Notes: a model not told the origin generated them from the sequence alone. A DNA stretch of 64,000 nucleotides from Lethocerus indicus (GCA_019843655.1 JACDQD010000005.1:29150954-29214953); one strand, 5' to 3'. Counted from the stretch's first letter, positions 37,971 to 51,760 are shown. Numbers and translations: made by a program.

Positions 37971-40900
37971 TTTCAGTTTCTCGCCGTCGTCAGTAGTCTT
38001 CCTTTTTCAATACAGAGTGGTTCTTACGAGTCGATGGCTACCGTCAATCAAGTACCCTGTCGACAGTGTTACTATCACTAATGGACTGTCACCGGGCGTC
38101 TAAATCGTACAGGCCAGAGGAAACGGAAACTCGAACTCGTAACCATATCATGACAATGTCTAATGTCTTTCGCAAAAAGGCTGAAAAGTCAGAGGAAATT
38201 ATGCAGTTATTTATTTCATCATCGGGCAAACTTACTATTCGACACAATTCATTGAGTCATAATCTCAGTCATGTAGGTGATTGCAGTCAATGAAAACAAT
38301 ATCATTAACTTTCCGTATATATAACGCGGTATAAATTAAACGGTCTTGAAAAGAATTACTCCGGAGTTAAGTGCTGGCAGGCGGAGAGAGAGAGATAGAG
38401 ATGGAGAAACCTCGGGATTTTATCGCTATTTCTTTTTTTTCCGTATACCCAAAGTCCGCTTTGGTCGGGGACCTTGGTCAGATTTTATAGCGCCGAGCGT
38501 GGCTACTTGTATACCCAGCTCACTCGCTCTGCCTGAGCCCACTTCCTAGAACCCATTTGGACCGGGGCTGACCGCAAGTTTCACGTACCCGACGATGGCC
38601 CCTTTTACGATTTTATATTGCGTCGTTTTTAACTATCCAACATACAAACGAGGACATTCTTCAGCGTCCAGAACGAATACAAAGACGGCCTCCCGTTCTT
38701 ATGCGGCCCGTAATCCCCGGCTGAGTTGTCATAATGGTGTAATTGGACGTCGTAAAATCACATGGAATGCGGCGAATCGCTGAGAACCGACTTTCAAACT
38801 TATGAAATTCGATATGTCACCGATAATATTCGACTCAAATTTGGAATTAGATTCCCGGCACAAATCATTTTTGATGAATTAAAACTCTTAACGGTGTTTG
38901 TCTGCCTGTCGCAATCGATTATGCAGCACCTTTCGTAAAGAAAGGCCGAGACTTCTTCGCATGAAAAGATGAAGAACTGATTCGGGTTTTCGAATCTGTG
39001 GCGCTTCGGCGTTGAGAAATCGCAAAAACGTTCAATTTTTTTGCAATCGAATACTGACAACAAAAAAACGGGTGCGGTATTGTCAACTCCACTCGGGCAT
39101 TGTTGAAAGAGACATTTCAGGAAGGTGAGAAGCAATAACGTTATTATTTCACGATACTGAAGTCAGCTTTATGAGTTCCCTCATCAAATTGGATACCACG
39201 TATGTCTGGAATCGGAGATCGGCCAACCTAAAACCTCCAGTAAAAGCCTAATGTTTTTGACTCTTCTTGAACGTATATTGACGGCCCAAAGTTATAAGTA
39301 GCTAGTCGATTCATCGGACGGCGAAAGTTCTAAACAAAAAACGGAAAGTTGTAATAATTTCATCGAGCGTTGGTCTGATGTTCATCAGGTCCCCGGGCTG
39401 GGCGGCGCTGTTGCAGCATCAGTGGAACGGGGGCCATTAAGGAAAGGAGAAGGGAACCGGCCGCTGAGTCATTCCGTATTAATTCAATGATAAAGCCGGT
39501 GAACCCGAACAGCAGCATATACACAGTAGCGGCGCCAAATAATAACAGCAATTCCGAATTAAGTGAGTTTCTCATTAACTACCGAAATGCCCTTTTCCAA
39601 AGGTGGGACGGGGTGCGGAGGGGGCCCCGCATTAGGCCCACGGGAGATGATGCTCTCTGGTAATAACGCGACCCGGGCCGCTAATGGAGCGCCGTCCCGG
39701 CCCACCATTCGATAAACCTGAACGAGTACAGCCACCAAAAAACTGGCAATGTACAAATAATGAAAGTCCCAATGCTACCGACTGGCTGGAAAGACGGAAT
39801 TTATACCGAGTTTTCGAATAACGTCTTTCCCATATACTTTTTCCTGATTCTAGCCATCGTCAATAAATGAGTTGACAAGTTCTTTAGCGTATCTATTTGC
39901 ACACACTTTAGCAGCGAGATCGGGTCACGGAAACCGCAAACCTTCCAAAAATCATACAAAGTTATGTATCGGGATGGCTGCAGAATTATAAGAACATCAG
40001 ATCTGTATATATATTACAACCGAAACCACTTTTATAGTGGAACCCGGTTTCGAAAATTCATAACGCCGAGTTTAATAACGCGATTAAAAATAAGCTCCCC
40101 GCAGTTTTCAGGAATAACAAAAAAAAATTACGATTACAGCAATATGCGGGCCAATTGTACGAAACAATTGCGGCGATTAAAGCGGTCGCCTCGAACCCGA
40201 TATTCATTTGAATAAGAAAAGAAGACATTAACGCGAACAGGGGAACTCATGAATAAGCTAACTGGGTTCATTTCTGCTCTTTGCCGCTATTAGGCGTAAT
40301 GGCCGAAGTCGGAAGGGGGTTGAATTAAGCTTGTACAATTAATTGAAAACCGTTTTCACAGAAATAGTAAGGCATTATCCAACGCTAAGGTCCTCAATTT
40401 TGTTTCCTAAAAAAAATACAAACTTTAATACTGTAAAATATTAAAAGTCAAATAATATTTGTTCTCACATATCGGAAGAGCTTAACAAATAGTGTTGAGC
40501 TGTCGATTAACAATTAACCTACAATAATATTCGTGTATACTACTACATTATACTGAAAGTTGTAGATTAGCTATTTCGAAACCCGTCTTCCACAATCTTT
40601 AACAATTTAACATCGCATTGAAATGGGTAAAGTAACTTGAAAAGTGCCGAAATGGGGGATAATATGTCAAGAAGGGATCCAGCCGGCATTTTTTGTTTGT
40701 CTCGCGCCTATTGTTGTTACGGCGAGCGACAAAGCCATTGAAATGAGAGTCCGAAATTTCGTAAGGATAAGTGAAAGCGGGGAGTCGTGCGCGTATTGGC
40801 AAGCGGGTTCGGGAACGGAACCTCGTTGATGAGAAAAAGAACCGGACCGCGGCCGGGATTCTGGGGATTCATCAACAGTGGCCAAATTTAAATTTCTCCT

Positions 40901-43900
40901 TCCGAAGACGGTTTCAGTTATGCAATTAACCAATTTAACACTCATAGCGGAAATTATGGCCGGATGTTAAAATAAGTCACCGAAATTTCTCTTGGACTGC
41001 TACCTGGCATGTATATGTAACTATATATTGTCACATAAAATTTTCTGAATATTCCTTTGTTGATCTTCATTCTAATTAATGAATTATTATTCTAATTAAA
41101 AAAAATATTTATTATTGTAATCATTCAATTATTAATTCCTTTTATTTCTTAGAGTTAATTTTGTGCAGTGATTGACAGCTCCCACCGAGGGTACGACCAA
41201 ATAATTTTTTTAAATAATAAAACGAATTTCCTGGTTGTACACTGTAATATTCGAGGTAGATTATTTCTCGTCAGAAATTAGTTTGTATAATAGAGAAATT
41301 TTATTTCCTCTTTTTTCTTTGTAGGAAGATAGACACGATGCGTATCGGATGTTGAAAAGACAGGATCTCGAGAGAAGATATTAAGAGTGTAGTCGGACGG
41401 GGAAGGTTTAATCGAAAACGGTTGATGCTTCATTTGCCCGGTTTGTGTTGGGGGCTCCCCTAGTGTGTGAAATATAGGTAGCCCGTGCGCAAGCCGTCAG
41501 TGCGCGCGGCACCGTGCGCGTACGCACGTCCCAATGGTTTTATGTTAATAAAGTTCCCCCTGCCCCCCCTACCCACCCCCCAAACAACGACCTTAAACCG
41601 TTCTCTGTTCACATACGAGCACTAACACTGGCTCACCGACGCCAGAGATAACATCTTCCCCTCCTCCCGTGTCGGAATATTAATACACTCCCCCTAGGGC
41701 TACATTTGTTACGTTTCACCGGGACGACGCAATACGGGGGTTATAACGCTTTTCGAAAATATTTCGTAACGTTAGATTATCAACACAAATAGAACGTTGG
41801 GGGCAGAGTTGTGTCAATCCAAGATTACTCTGAGCAGCCTTAATATTTTATTTCGGAATAGAATGTATTAAAACTCGGTACAGTGTATTAGGCTTTAAAG
41901 GTAATGAAGGCCTTTTTCCCCACCGCACCGCTTACAGTGCCGGTTAAATCTAGCACAAAGATAGCCTCCTAGCTGTCATGAGCCTCGACAAAGGTTATTC
42001 GAAAACTGGCCCGTGTGGGTTTCCAGATTTCCCAGGCCAAAAGCGGGTCGAAACAACAAAGACGATTCTTACTCTCTTCGTTTTTGTGCCGAATCGCTCT
42101 ACAGGAAACCTGGTCCGAGGATTAGGAAATAAGAAAGGAGCCCAGGTACGACCCCGAAATCTTTTGGAACTGACCTCTTTGAATGTATCGCGCCCGGCCG
42201 GTTCTTAAACGGCCGGTGACAGCGAAACGAATCGCGCGGTTCTCTCAGTTCTCGGTAACTGCGATTCGTAAGAAATTACAAGGGCGGAATCTCGTTCGGT
42301 TCTCGAAGTGGGATCCGAAGAGGTCTATGAGGGCCGCGCCAATTAGAATCCCGGCCGGGGGATCCACAACTTGCACGGACACGTTGCGCAAATCGCGTTT
42401 CTCCGGGCAATTATCGGCAAAAATTTCCCCTTCCCCCCCTACCTGTCCGGCATAGATTTCGATCTGCCCGCTCGATTACCGAGATAAATCTCGGACCGGA
42501 TCGCTCCCAACGTAGAATTTAATCTAAAATGGCGGGATATGACAACGCGCTTTTAGAAAATTTTTTCTCCCCGGACACGTTCGATTCACGGCCGTCAGGA
42601 GGTTTTTAATTTAGGTATAATAGATTGAGCGATAAGTTGGTAATTACACGATGCGCATTTCCCGGAAAATAAGGTTGACTGAATATGAAAAATTTGTTTT
42701 AGTAATTCTTTGGCCGACAAAATATATAAACAATTTTTTTTTTAGAAAATAATGTATTTAAGTTTCGCTAGAGGTTGGGATATCAAGACTAATTTTGCGA
42801 CTAGTGTAGCACATACAGCAATAACACATTGGTGAGAAGCCGAAATCAGTCTAGCTTGGGACCAAATCAGTAAGAGATGAAACATATTGCCGTATTTAAA
42901 TTCTAACGGATTCCTAGTGTCAGAAACTCATATGGACCCTCATATGGAGCTCAGAGGAGTATGGGCTATAATATTCAAACAAATAACAAAACGGAAAATT
43001 AAACGTAAGGTGCACTTTGGAATGAAATTACAATATTAATCTGATATTCCATCGGTCATTGTATTCTAATATACTGTTCTCAAACTGTAATCTACTCCGG
43101 TATAAGTTCTTCATAGTAGTTTTTCTCCGTACGGCAATATTCGCGATTGTCTTTTCATTAAAATATCGGGGAAAAAGTTGACTGGGAGCTGAAGGTCCCA
43201 AATAAGGTAGAAAGAGCTGACTCCGAGGAAATGAGATATAAAGTTGGGGGCGCCTTGGGCCCCCCTCCCACCCTCCCTCCCGAATATGAGGGTTTCCCAT
43301 TACAAACAGCATTATTGCTACCCGCTGCTCAAACAGAGCCGGGTTCTCGAATGGCGAAAAGGGAGCCCAATTTTTATTGCATACCGCCCGCGGTACCGAT
43401 AAAATTTACGCTCCATTCCGATACCGCCGCACCCCTTCACCGAGGATCAGGCGGGTAAATCTCCTCGGCTCTCGTCTGTTTCACTACCGCAAAACTATAT
43501 TCCGACACGAAATTATAATGCAAGTAAACACCGTTTTTTAAAAAAAGAAAATTCAGCGAGTAAATACGCCTTTTTTCGTTATATGAACCCCAGTAGTAGG
43601 TCGACGTTTACCGCTCCCTAAGGCAGTAGTGTGTGTCTTTTTAGATCGTTGTAAGTTTTTTATTCCAATGATAGAATTATTAATAAATTAACAACTTGAA
43701 AACGAATCGCGCATTATTATAAGCTACATAGATGAAAATTAGACTACAGGAGAAATAAAAATTAGCCTAATAGCCCTATACACATTATCGGGTTGTCTCT
43801 CCCGGGCGAACACAGGCTCCACTGCTGCAGGACCAATTAATAGGCGTAAAATAGATTCAAACGTCGGTCGTTTAATCCGGCTCTCGAATTTATGAAAGGG

Positions 43901-43922
43901 GAAACGATTACCGTAAATGGGA

Positions 43923-43957
43923 CGGGGAGGGTGGTGGGGGGAGGTGGACGGAGGGGT
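43923..43957 (+). other. Potential G-quadruplex tract
   Basis: Runs GGGG, GGG, GGGGGG, GGGG separated by short spacers. Confidence 0.55.
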
Positions 43958-45372
43958 CGATTACGATGATTAAGTCTAAAATTAAGGGGCCGAAATTGTT
44001 TCTGGTTTTGGCGGGGGCCGGGGGAAGAACGGGAATTTCCTTAAGTGCTATTACCCCCCCCCGGGATGTCTAATTGGTATGCAACAGGTTCGGGAGAGGG
44101 TTGCCGGGAGGAGGGCGAGATGCTGAGACAATGAAGGGGATGAGGGGGGGGCTTGCAAATGAGCCGCCGCCCCCCCTCCAATCTGGGGCCTCGGATGGGC
44201 TAAAGCTTGCAGCCGGGTGATTAACTCTTCTTAGCAAGTGATAAATGTACCGACTCTCGTCTCGAGTACACCCCCGAGTCCCAATTAACAGTCATGTCGG
44301 GTCACACTGATATTGCCTTAGGCACTCACTGATACTTCGGTATAAAGAAGACGTTTGTGAACGTACATAAAAATTGGTTTTAAATAGAATTCGGTTTACG
44401 AACACCGGTTAGTTAACTGTGCGAGTTCGGTTAAAAATCGGGATAAACGTCTCACAGATTAAGAGAAAATATAATTTGACGGGATCGGTGCCGCCCCTTG
44501 GCCGGTTTTCCTCGTTTTCGGCCGAAAAGTCAGTCCGCAAAGTCCCCGCCGACGCCATTAATAAAAGGCGCTTCCACCCTTTCCCCGCCCAAAACGTAGT
44601 CCTTTAGTGTATTATGGGGCGGAGCCGGGGTGATGACACTGGAGGGAATTTAGGGGATTAACAAGGACTCTCGGCCGTGTTTTTCTGGGATAAGGGGATA
44701 GTGGGATTGGGGGTGGACGGGGGAGGAGAGCAGGAAACTTAGTGACGGGTTGCCGGCAGTCGGGAATAGAGGGAAGGGGGGGGGATCTGTTCTTAATCCA
44801 GAAGACCCTGGTGACAATATCCTTCCCCAGCCCTTCCCAGTCGACTACCGCATTCTCAATCATCATTCCCGCTATTACTTCGGTGCAGGAGCTCAAAATT
44901 CCGAGTAGAAAAATATTTTTCTCCGTCCCAGTACAAAAGAAGTGAAAGCTTCCGGTACGAAATTCGGTTTGTCTATTCGACGCCCGTAAGGAAAACTCGT
45001 AAAAGAAAACTTTTTCGGAATGTCATCGAAATAAATTTTCTGAATTAATTATATATTATCTAACAATATGCTTTATTTAGTGCATTACGAATTTACGATT
45101 TCATTCGGTGATTACTTCTTTCATTGATTCCGGAAAGTTAAATAGACCCCGAACCCTATTTTTACAGTAGAACGCCTTTCCAAGCGTTACGCAATGATTA
45201 TATAACGCTGTTATACAGGCGAATGTAAGTGACATTCAAAAAGTTATTTCCTTTTTTTTTGTATCGAATACTTTTCGGCTTAGATGAATGAAGTTGTTTC
45301 ATTTTACTCATAAAGAAAAGCCCGAAGTATGTTCCTTTTTACCGAATATTATTTTCACGTTAGGATATCTCT

Positions 45373-45402
<30 letters not shown>
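45373..45402 (+). repeat. GA microsatellite
   Basis: (GA) about 13 units then A-rich. Confidence 0.95.
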
Positions 45403-45403
<1 letters not shown>

Positions 45404-47471
45404 AGAACGGCTGGAGGGTATAAGAGGCCGAAAAACTGTAAGGTCGACTCTTGTTTATGCTAAGGATCTTCCTCCCCAAGTGGCACTCTGAGAAAATTAT
45501 TAATCCAGATTCCATTATTCGGCAGTAAAGTCGGGTTTAAGTGCCGGGGGAAACCGGTTCTGTTTCCTGACCCCATACTGCACTGGATTGTGAGGCAGTA
45601 AATAAGGAGAACCGGGTAGGCGGCGATATTTAGGGGCGGAGGGAGGGAGGGAAAGAATAACCGAGGAGCTGAAAATACCCAGAGTAAAAACCCTGGCGGC
45701 TCGTCAACACGCCTACAACCCTTTCCAGGCTAGCCAACTCATAATAAATCTTTTATCGAACAAGCGACGAAGTACATTAGCAGACGAACGAATATACGGC
45801 CACAAAGGCGGCCTTGGTGGCAGAAAACAGGAAGTAGAAATATGCGTTCATTTTAGTATGTCGTCCTAAAAATTAGGAAAGAACGAAGAATCCATGTAGA
45901 ATATTAGCCCATTCTGGTCTATTAACAATGTACCATAACAAAGGATACTTGCGGCCACGAGCTGTTTCACTCTTCTACTGCCACTTTTAGTGACAGCTGA
46001 CGTTCATTAATCTGGAGTCTTTTACATTAATTGCATACTTTATTATACATATCGTCGGTTCTATCACTCTTATCTCAGTCCTGCCCCGATTATCATCTCC
46101 AACACTCGACAAATATCGGAGGCGGAGTCGAGGTGGGGAATAAATAGTCGATGCGGGGGAACATACGGCGAAACTGCATCCAGAAATAACGTAGGCTAAA
46201 TTGTGATGTGTGGGGGGAGAAAGAATATCCGATGAAAAGTGGGATCAAGAAGCTAAGAGAAGTAGGAGGAGGAGTGGAAAAAGAAAGAGAGAGAGAGATA
46301 TTGGAGAATGCGGGGACCGACGGTGGCGATTTATGCGTGTGCTCCGGGGTACCAATAGCTAGGGTCCCTGGTAGGCTTTCCTTCCCCAAGACGGGAGGCG
46401 TTATCGCATATGCGCATATTCAATTTGCAGACGGAGTGGTCCCCCTTTAGTTATGAGCCCGGGCCCGGAACCGGCCCGCCAGATAGCGGCCGCCGCGTGC
46501 TTTATTGGACAATGCCGTTGTTCACCGGCCGAGATAACTTGTAACCACCACCGGCCCCTACTAGAACTGCCCCGACGAACAAAGACCGGGGGCTAATACA
46601 CGCCAAGATATTGGGCAAGAAAAGCCGGGAAAACGCTTCTCCGGCCGTTAGGTGGAAAAAAATCGCGACGCGTGGAAAACCGGTTGTCCGCTTCCTGATG
46701 TGCCCAACATAGCGGAAACAGCTCTGTGCACGATCATGAATGTTAAATACGGAATCTGACTGGCCTGTAGTGAAGGGAAAAAACAAAAGTAAACTCTCAA
46801 AAGCCACCCTGGAAGTTGATAACAAATAGATTTTACGACTACATTTGAGAGAAACATTATATAATTCTCTGGGCGTGAACCGTGTACGTATCGTCGCAGT
46901 CGTTAAAAGGTTTATTATAATGGAATTCAGAATTGAATCCCACTTAGGGGACTCATTTAAAGCTATGCTCGAATAATTTGAAAGGAAAGTTAATAAATTA
47001 TGCATCGCTCTCTGTAGAATTCATTAGGGCTCAACTGACGCTTCCATCATCCGAGAGTTTCGTGTAATTATCCTCCGGGGCATTGCATATATTGGTAGTT
47101 TATTTATTCAAATAGTTAACAACTCACTGTTGTGGTGACTACGAAAAAACATTCAAACTCTTTGAATAACCATCTCGAAATTAAGATTACATTACAATTT
47201 ACGGTTTACGGATTCTAGTTTAAAAAATTAGTCACGATGATCTCATTGAATTTATAATTCTTAACGAAATTTTCGTCTCCTCAAGAATCGAATCTGTCCC
47301 CTTATTGGAGCCCAAAACTGAAGCGAGGACGAGGACCTCTGTCGGGACAATGGGAAGGTTTTTAAGATTCCACGCTCGAAGCGATCAATTATCCGGAAGG
47401 ATTTAAGAGTTGAAAAATTAAGAACGAGATAACATGTCCGAGAGGGACCTTAGGGCGGGAGCGTACGAGTG

Positions 47472-47514
47472 GAGAGTGAGGGAGAGCGAGGGAGGGAGGG
47501 AGGGAGAGGGAAAG
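47472..47514 (+). repeat. GGGA / GA purine repeat
   Basis: Includes four GGGA units, G-quadruplex-compatible. Confidence 0.85.
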
Positions 47515-49153
47515 GTCGTAGTGCGATAAAGCGGGCAGAGCGGGGGACCAGGTCTTAATGGGCTAACGATGTTGGAAATTAAATTGTGCCATGCCCGACC
47601 CAACACTCAGGTTATGGGTTCTGGGGGGGCGGCCCCTACGCTTCCATTCGGTTCCAACCTTAGAACAACTACAAACCGAGAGTCCGAGAACGTTGAACGC
47701 GAACCGTCCGGGTTGGAAACAATATCACGAACAAAACATGTTTAGATATATTTTATTTATATGTTTTGTTGTTTCAAGTCAAAAAAATCTTTCGGACTAA
47801 TTCGACATTGCTGAGGCCAGCAATAAAATTAGGTTACTATTACTGGGCGAGCAGGACGCCTAAACCTTAGAGTAGGGTTTCAACGGATCGATCGGAAAAG
47901 GGACCCGACCGAGGCTCGATACCTTCTTACCAACTTGAAATGTTTCACTGAAAACTCAAAGGGCAATCTTCCCGTTCACCACCAGGTCGGGGGGCCAAAA
48001 ACGACAGGGCCACAATGGCCCCGGCCCCTAGAACAATTACCGATTGGCGTTTAACTTGTCGTCTCTTAACGTTTGGATAATTGTTGTCCCGCGCGGGGCC
48101 CGCCTCAACAAAAGCTGCACCGGGGGCTTTTGTAACACCGAAATTTTCATTCCTTTCTTATTTTTTTTCTTCATCCCACCCTCGGACATTATCTCGGCCC
48201 CTATATCTGAGAAGCCCTGGTAGGAGAGCACACAATGGGAGATGAGTGGCGATGACTTGGCCGGCCTAAAAGACAGTATAATGGTGGCAGATCTACTGTA
48301 ATTGCTCGGCGCATGCGGCCAATACTCGGGCCCAACTCCAGCCTACCCATATACCCGGACCTCCAGGTTCTCCACTGTAGAGAAATTAACAATATAGTTC
48401 GAACGCCTCCTGATGTAGTGTGTTAATCAAACTACAGTGATCGATGAGACCCGGGCCCATCACTCCGAAAAATTAATGCCACAATGGATGATCCATCTCC
48501 TACGAATCAGGATGGAGTCCATTATTGTAATACGATTGATATCCCCCTTTTACTTTTTTATAAGTACGCGACTGTTAATTATACATAACGAGACCTTATT
48601 TTTGTAAATAATAAAATAAAAATTAATGGAAAAATATTTTCCGACGTGCAGTTGTGCGTTCATTAACTCGAGTCCCAATTTACAGCCGGAGGGTCGAAAC
48701 TCGGTCTCTCCCTTAACCAGTTCGACCCAGTTTAGGGTTGTAAAGGGGTCGAATGCAACCGTGAAGGGTTAACACTCTCAATGGGGAAACTGAAAGGGCT
48801 CTCTGTCCTCAATGCCCCAGAACACAGATGAGGATCCGCTATCCGTCGTCTGCAATTGTATCGAACCTCGTACCATATTGCAGATGTTAACACAGAGATT
48901 TCTATAGATGAATCTATGTTGAATCAGTTATATTCGATCATTTGTATTAGTTAAACATTTTCAGGTTTTAACAACACTACTTTTATTGACTTCGATCACT
49001 GTGAAATCCACAGTTAATTAACCCCTTTGGTTTAATTCAGTTTACTGGTTTTATGCCCGTAAAGATATTTCAACGAATGCAGTCACAAATAACTCATAAT
49101 TTACCTGTCACAATAAATTACATCAATTTCACATAACCCTATAGAGGCAACTA

Positions 49154-49183
49154 TTGGCTTGTCCGGAAAGTTCGTACCGATTT
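49154..49183 (+). repeat. 5' terminal inverted repeat of the mariner remnant
   Basis: About 30 bases starting directly after a TA target dinucleotide. In this family the transposase helix-turn-helix domains bind such ends. The reading frame happens to stay open through the repeat, which is why the frame begins at the element's first base. The matching inverted end was not found within 1 kb downstream. Confidence 0.75.
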
Positions 49184-49243
49184 TCGATAGGTGGTATTAA
49201 GACGGGTCTGAATATATCAGACACATATTCTAAAAGTCAGTAC

Positions 49244-49972
49244 TTCAGGCATTTAACGCTTTACTTTTTCCGAAAACGCAAAAATGCCACACAAGCTGAA
49301 AACAAGATATGCGCTATTTATGGCAAAGATGCTATAGTCAAAAGAACTGGGCGGAAATGGTTTGCTCGGATTAAAGCTGGAGATTTCGATCTCGAAGATC
49401 AAGAACGCCCGGGTAGGCCGTCCACCAAAGACGGAGATCCGATTAAAACAGTAATCGAAAATAATCCACGCTCTACAACACGACAATTAGCGGAAATGCT
49501 AAATAAATCAAAATCAACGATCCACGACCATATTTTGAAGCGTGGCTACATAAGCCGTCTCGATGTACGGGTTCCCCACGATTTAACGGAGAAAAATCTG
49601 CCGGATCGCATTTCCATTTGCGACTCGCTTTACAAACGCAACGAGGAGACGCCATTTCTGAAGCAATTAGTGACGGGGGATGAAAAATGGATAATTTATA
49701 AAAAAGTCGAGCGTAAAAGGTCTCGGGGAAAGCGTGATGAAACAACTTTAACCACCCCAAAAGCCGGTCTTCATCCGAAGAAGGTAATGCTCTGTGTCTG
49801 GTGGGATTGGAAAGGGATCCTCTATTATGAGCTTTTACCAAACGACGAGACAATAAATTCGAAAAAGTATTGCTCCCGATTAGATGAATTGAAGACGGCG
49901 ATCGAACAAAAACGTCCAGAATTAGCGAATCGGAAGAGCGTCGGGGGGCCATATGCCTATAACCTCATATAG
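49244..49972 (+). pseudogene. Mariner transposase, inactive remnant
   Basis: Cut-and-paste DNA transposase of the mariner family. The open frame runs from the terminal repeat (49154) to TAG at 49970-49972, but similarity to mariner starts near 49244 and no ATG is seen there, so the start codon appears lost. Numbering residues from 49154, the paired helix-turn-helix DNA-binding part covers about 45-145 (KWFARIKAGDFDLED at 69-83; GRPS 87-90; TTRQLAEMLNKSKSTIHDH 108-126). The usual WVPH linker motif reads RVPH (139-142), so its conserved Trp is lost. The first catalytic Asp is in TGDEKW (174-179, D176), and a WDWKG motif lies at 217-221. After NRKSV (259-263) the frame jumps to GGPYAY. The segment with the second catalytic Asp (HQDNARPH in active relatives) is deleted, and the third is beyond the stop. 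Intact relatives are about 345 residues, so this is a dead copy. Confidence 0.88.
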
Positions 49973-50000
49973 GCAACATATTCCCCACTCAATTGTCGAT

Positions 50001-51405
50001 AAGAATAAAGATTAATTCGAAATTAGATTCATCCTCTTTTTTTTTCTCAGCCATGAGCTATGCCAGCTCTAAGAAAATTGAAGAAATGGAGGCTATCTTG
50101 TGGGAAATCCGAGTTTGAACAGAAAATTACATTAATATGCATAAGATTAGTGTTGGAAGCGGAAGGGGTTGATGGATGTACCGCCACCTAGCGGGGATAT
50201 GACGCATCGCCTCCAACCCTCCCAACACTCCAACCCCCCCAGCCGGCAATTTCAAACCTACCCCAACTTTAAACAACTTTGGCAAGTCTACCCCTTCAAT
50301 TATCGGGTTGTCCAGGGTCCGCTCTCAACTTCACAACCAGGAATGCGATTGTTTTACATTATGTATTATTAAAAATGTATATTCATATTCATACTTATAC
50401 CAACCCATCTAACTTTTATGCTTCCAGGAGTGTGTACAGTACAGAGGCCAACTCCAGCTGTCTTATCCGTTAATATAATTCAATCCTATATTTGGTGTCA
50501 TTAGTCATGATTCATAATACTATAAATGTACTAAATGGAGTTGAATTTAATATCATTAGATTAAAACCGATTAAGATGCGTGTAACCAGGGTTCTAGGCA
50601 AATTGATGACGCCCCACCTGCCCGAAATGTTCCAAAATGGGCAGGATAAACTAAATATTTAGTCGTAGCGAATGATATATTTGTTCCAAGTAATTTGGAT
50701 AAGAAATAAATCGTTTCGAAACTGGGAATGCCCAGTCGTTTTTTCGGGGGCCTACCGAAGAGGAATCTTAATGCCAGAGCACAACTTCCAAATTTAACAC
50801 CGGCCGAGGGGACCGAAATATTTCTGGGATGTCTATTTATAGATCCGAATTAACCCAATTATAATTGTTTTTTTCCCCCACGCCACATCATAATCTCACG
50901 GACTTCTTAATTATCGCGGGCCCGTTTAAAACTTGACAACCCATTAGGCTCTTGGACCGATTTCAGGACTGGGAAGACGTATGGACGCGAATATAATACA
51001 GTGTCAGTGGCCGCCGTCCGACCGGCGGTAATTACACGAGTCACACGGTTCATAAATTTCGTTGGAAAAGTTAAAATTTACAAGCGCCGGGCCCGGATTT
51101 ATACGGGTTATGAGTGGCCGATCGTCAGAAGCGCTACGGCGTACAGGACGCCCGGATGAAAACCGCTAATAGTGCGGGGGATGAGCGGGGGATATTAGGT
51201 TTTATGCGGGCCGGTGCTATTTTAATTTCGTGGCGAAAATAACGGGCGTTATTAATGGCCCTGTTTTCGAAACCGACCGCAGAAACGTTTTCGTCGGCGC
51301 AGAACAGACACGTCAGTCTTGGCTCGTCATTTAGTAATCGAAAAATGTTTAGAAATATATAATAGCCAGGATACTGATGGAATTGGTAGATTTTTGTGTC
51401 TTCAG
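50001..51405. other. Gene-free flank between mariner and candidate exon
   Basis: C-rich stretch at 50210-50245, otherwise AT-rich. No second mariner terminus found. Confidence 0.4.
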
Positions 51406-51578
51406 TAGCGGTCTTAGTCAGTATTGGCACTTTGGATGTTTTTCGGGCATCCTCACAGTCACTTGTACTGAAGATGGCGAGCAGGCGAAACCGGTCTAGC
51501 AAAAGACCGAAAGCAGCGATAGGAGTCAGAAACACAACAAATCTACGGTATTCCAACCCCTCGCGGACCACGAAACAG
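51406..51578 (+). CDS. Candidate internal coding exon, unknown basic protein
   Basis: A T-rich acceptor (TTTTTGTGTCTTCAG, ending 51405) and a consensus donor (ACAG|GTAAGT at 51579) bracket 173 bases that are open in one frame. The reading is AVLVSIGTLDVFRASSQSLV, then LKMASRRNRSSKRPKAAIGV and a Thr/Asn/Arg-rich end. Alternatively the ATG at 51474 (context GAAGATGGCG) could start a 35-codon first coding exon that ends in phase 0 at the donor. The C-terminal half is strongly basic and could be a nuclear-targeting or nucleic-acid-binding tail; that is inference. A longer antisense frame overlaps it (51134-51571, minus), so the coding strand is not certain. No family recognised. Confidence 0.3.
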
Positions 51579-51760
51579 GTAAGTTAAACCTGATGAAATT
51601 GGGTTTATTATGAAACATAAATCAATCCATGTGTGTCCATAATCATTGGTACCGCGAATTATACTATTCTGAAAATAGTCGTATTTTTCCATTAATCAAT
51701 TAATAAAGGAATGTTTGCACGATTATGAGCCTAGGTGTTCGCGACTGTGTGGGATGAACC

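Larger units (their letters stand above)
38000..49150. other. Gene-free stretch before the mariner copy
   Basis: Minus frames at 38800-39135 and 46502-47005 (111 and 167 codons) are the longest non-repeat ones, but show no family motif or splice support. 41060-41130 is very AT-rich, with ATTCTAATTAA twice. GC-rich shadows at 42.2-42.46 and 44.6-44.9 kb. Confidence 0.4.
49154..50000 (+). mobile_element. Decayed mariner-like transposon, 3' end missing
   Basis: A Tc1/mariner superfamily element inserted at a TA dinucleotide (49152-49153). The 5' terminal inverted repeat begins TTGGCTTGTCCGGAAAGTTC at 49154 and is followed by a transposase frame. I find no inverted copy of this terminus downstream, so the 3' repeat is deleted or unrecognisable and the right boundary (about 50000) is approximate. 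The short stretch after the frame's stop still resembles compressed pieces of the C-terminal transposase region, which points to several internal deletions. Without a second terminus and with a broken catalytic domain, the copy should be immobile even if transposase were supplied by another element. Family assignment is confident. Subfamily is uncertain; the mellifera-type group is my best guess from the termini and the protein. Confidence 0.9.

Noticed and set aside
38800..39135. 111-codon minus-strand frame with several Cys
   Set aside because: Cys spacing fits no zinc-binding pattern I know, and no splice signals frame it.
39360..39756. Two adjacent hydrophobic minus frames that resemble membrane segments
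   Set aside because: No acceptor or donor joins them and no family was recognised; hydrophobic readings are common opposite A/G-rich DNA.
46502..47005. 167-codon minus-strand frame
   Set aside because: No motif, no splice support, mixed composition. Length alone is not enough in this much sequence.
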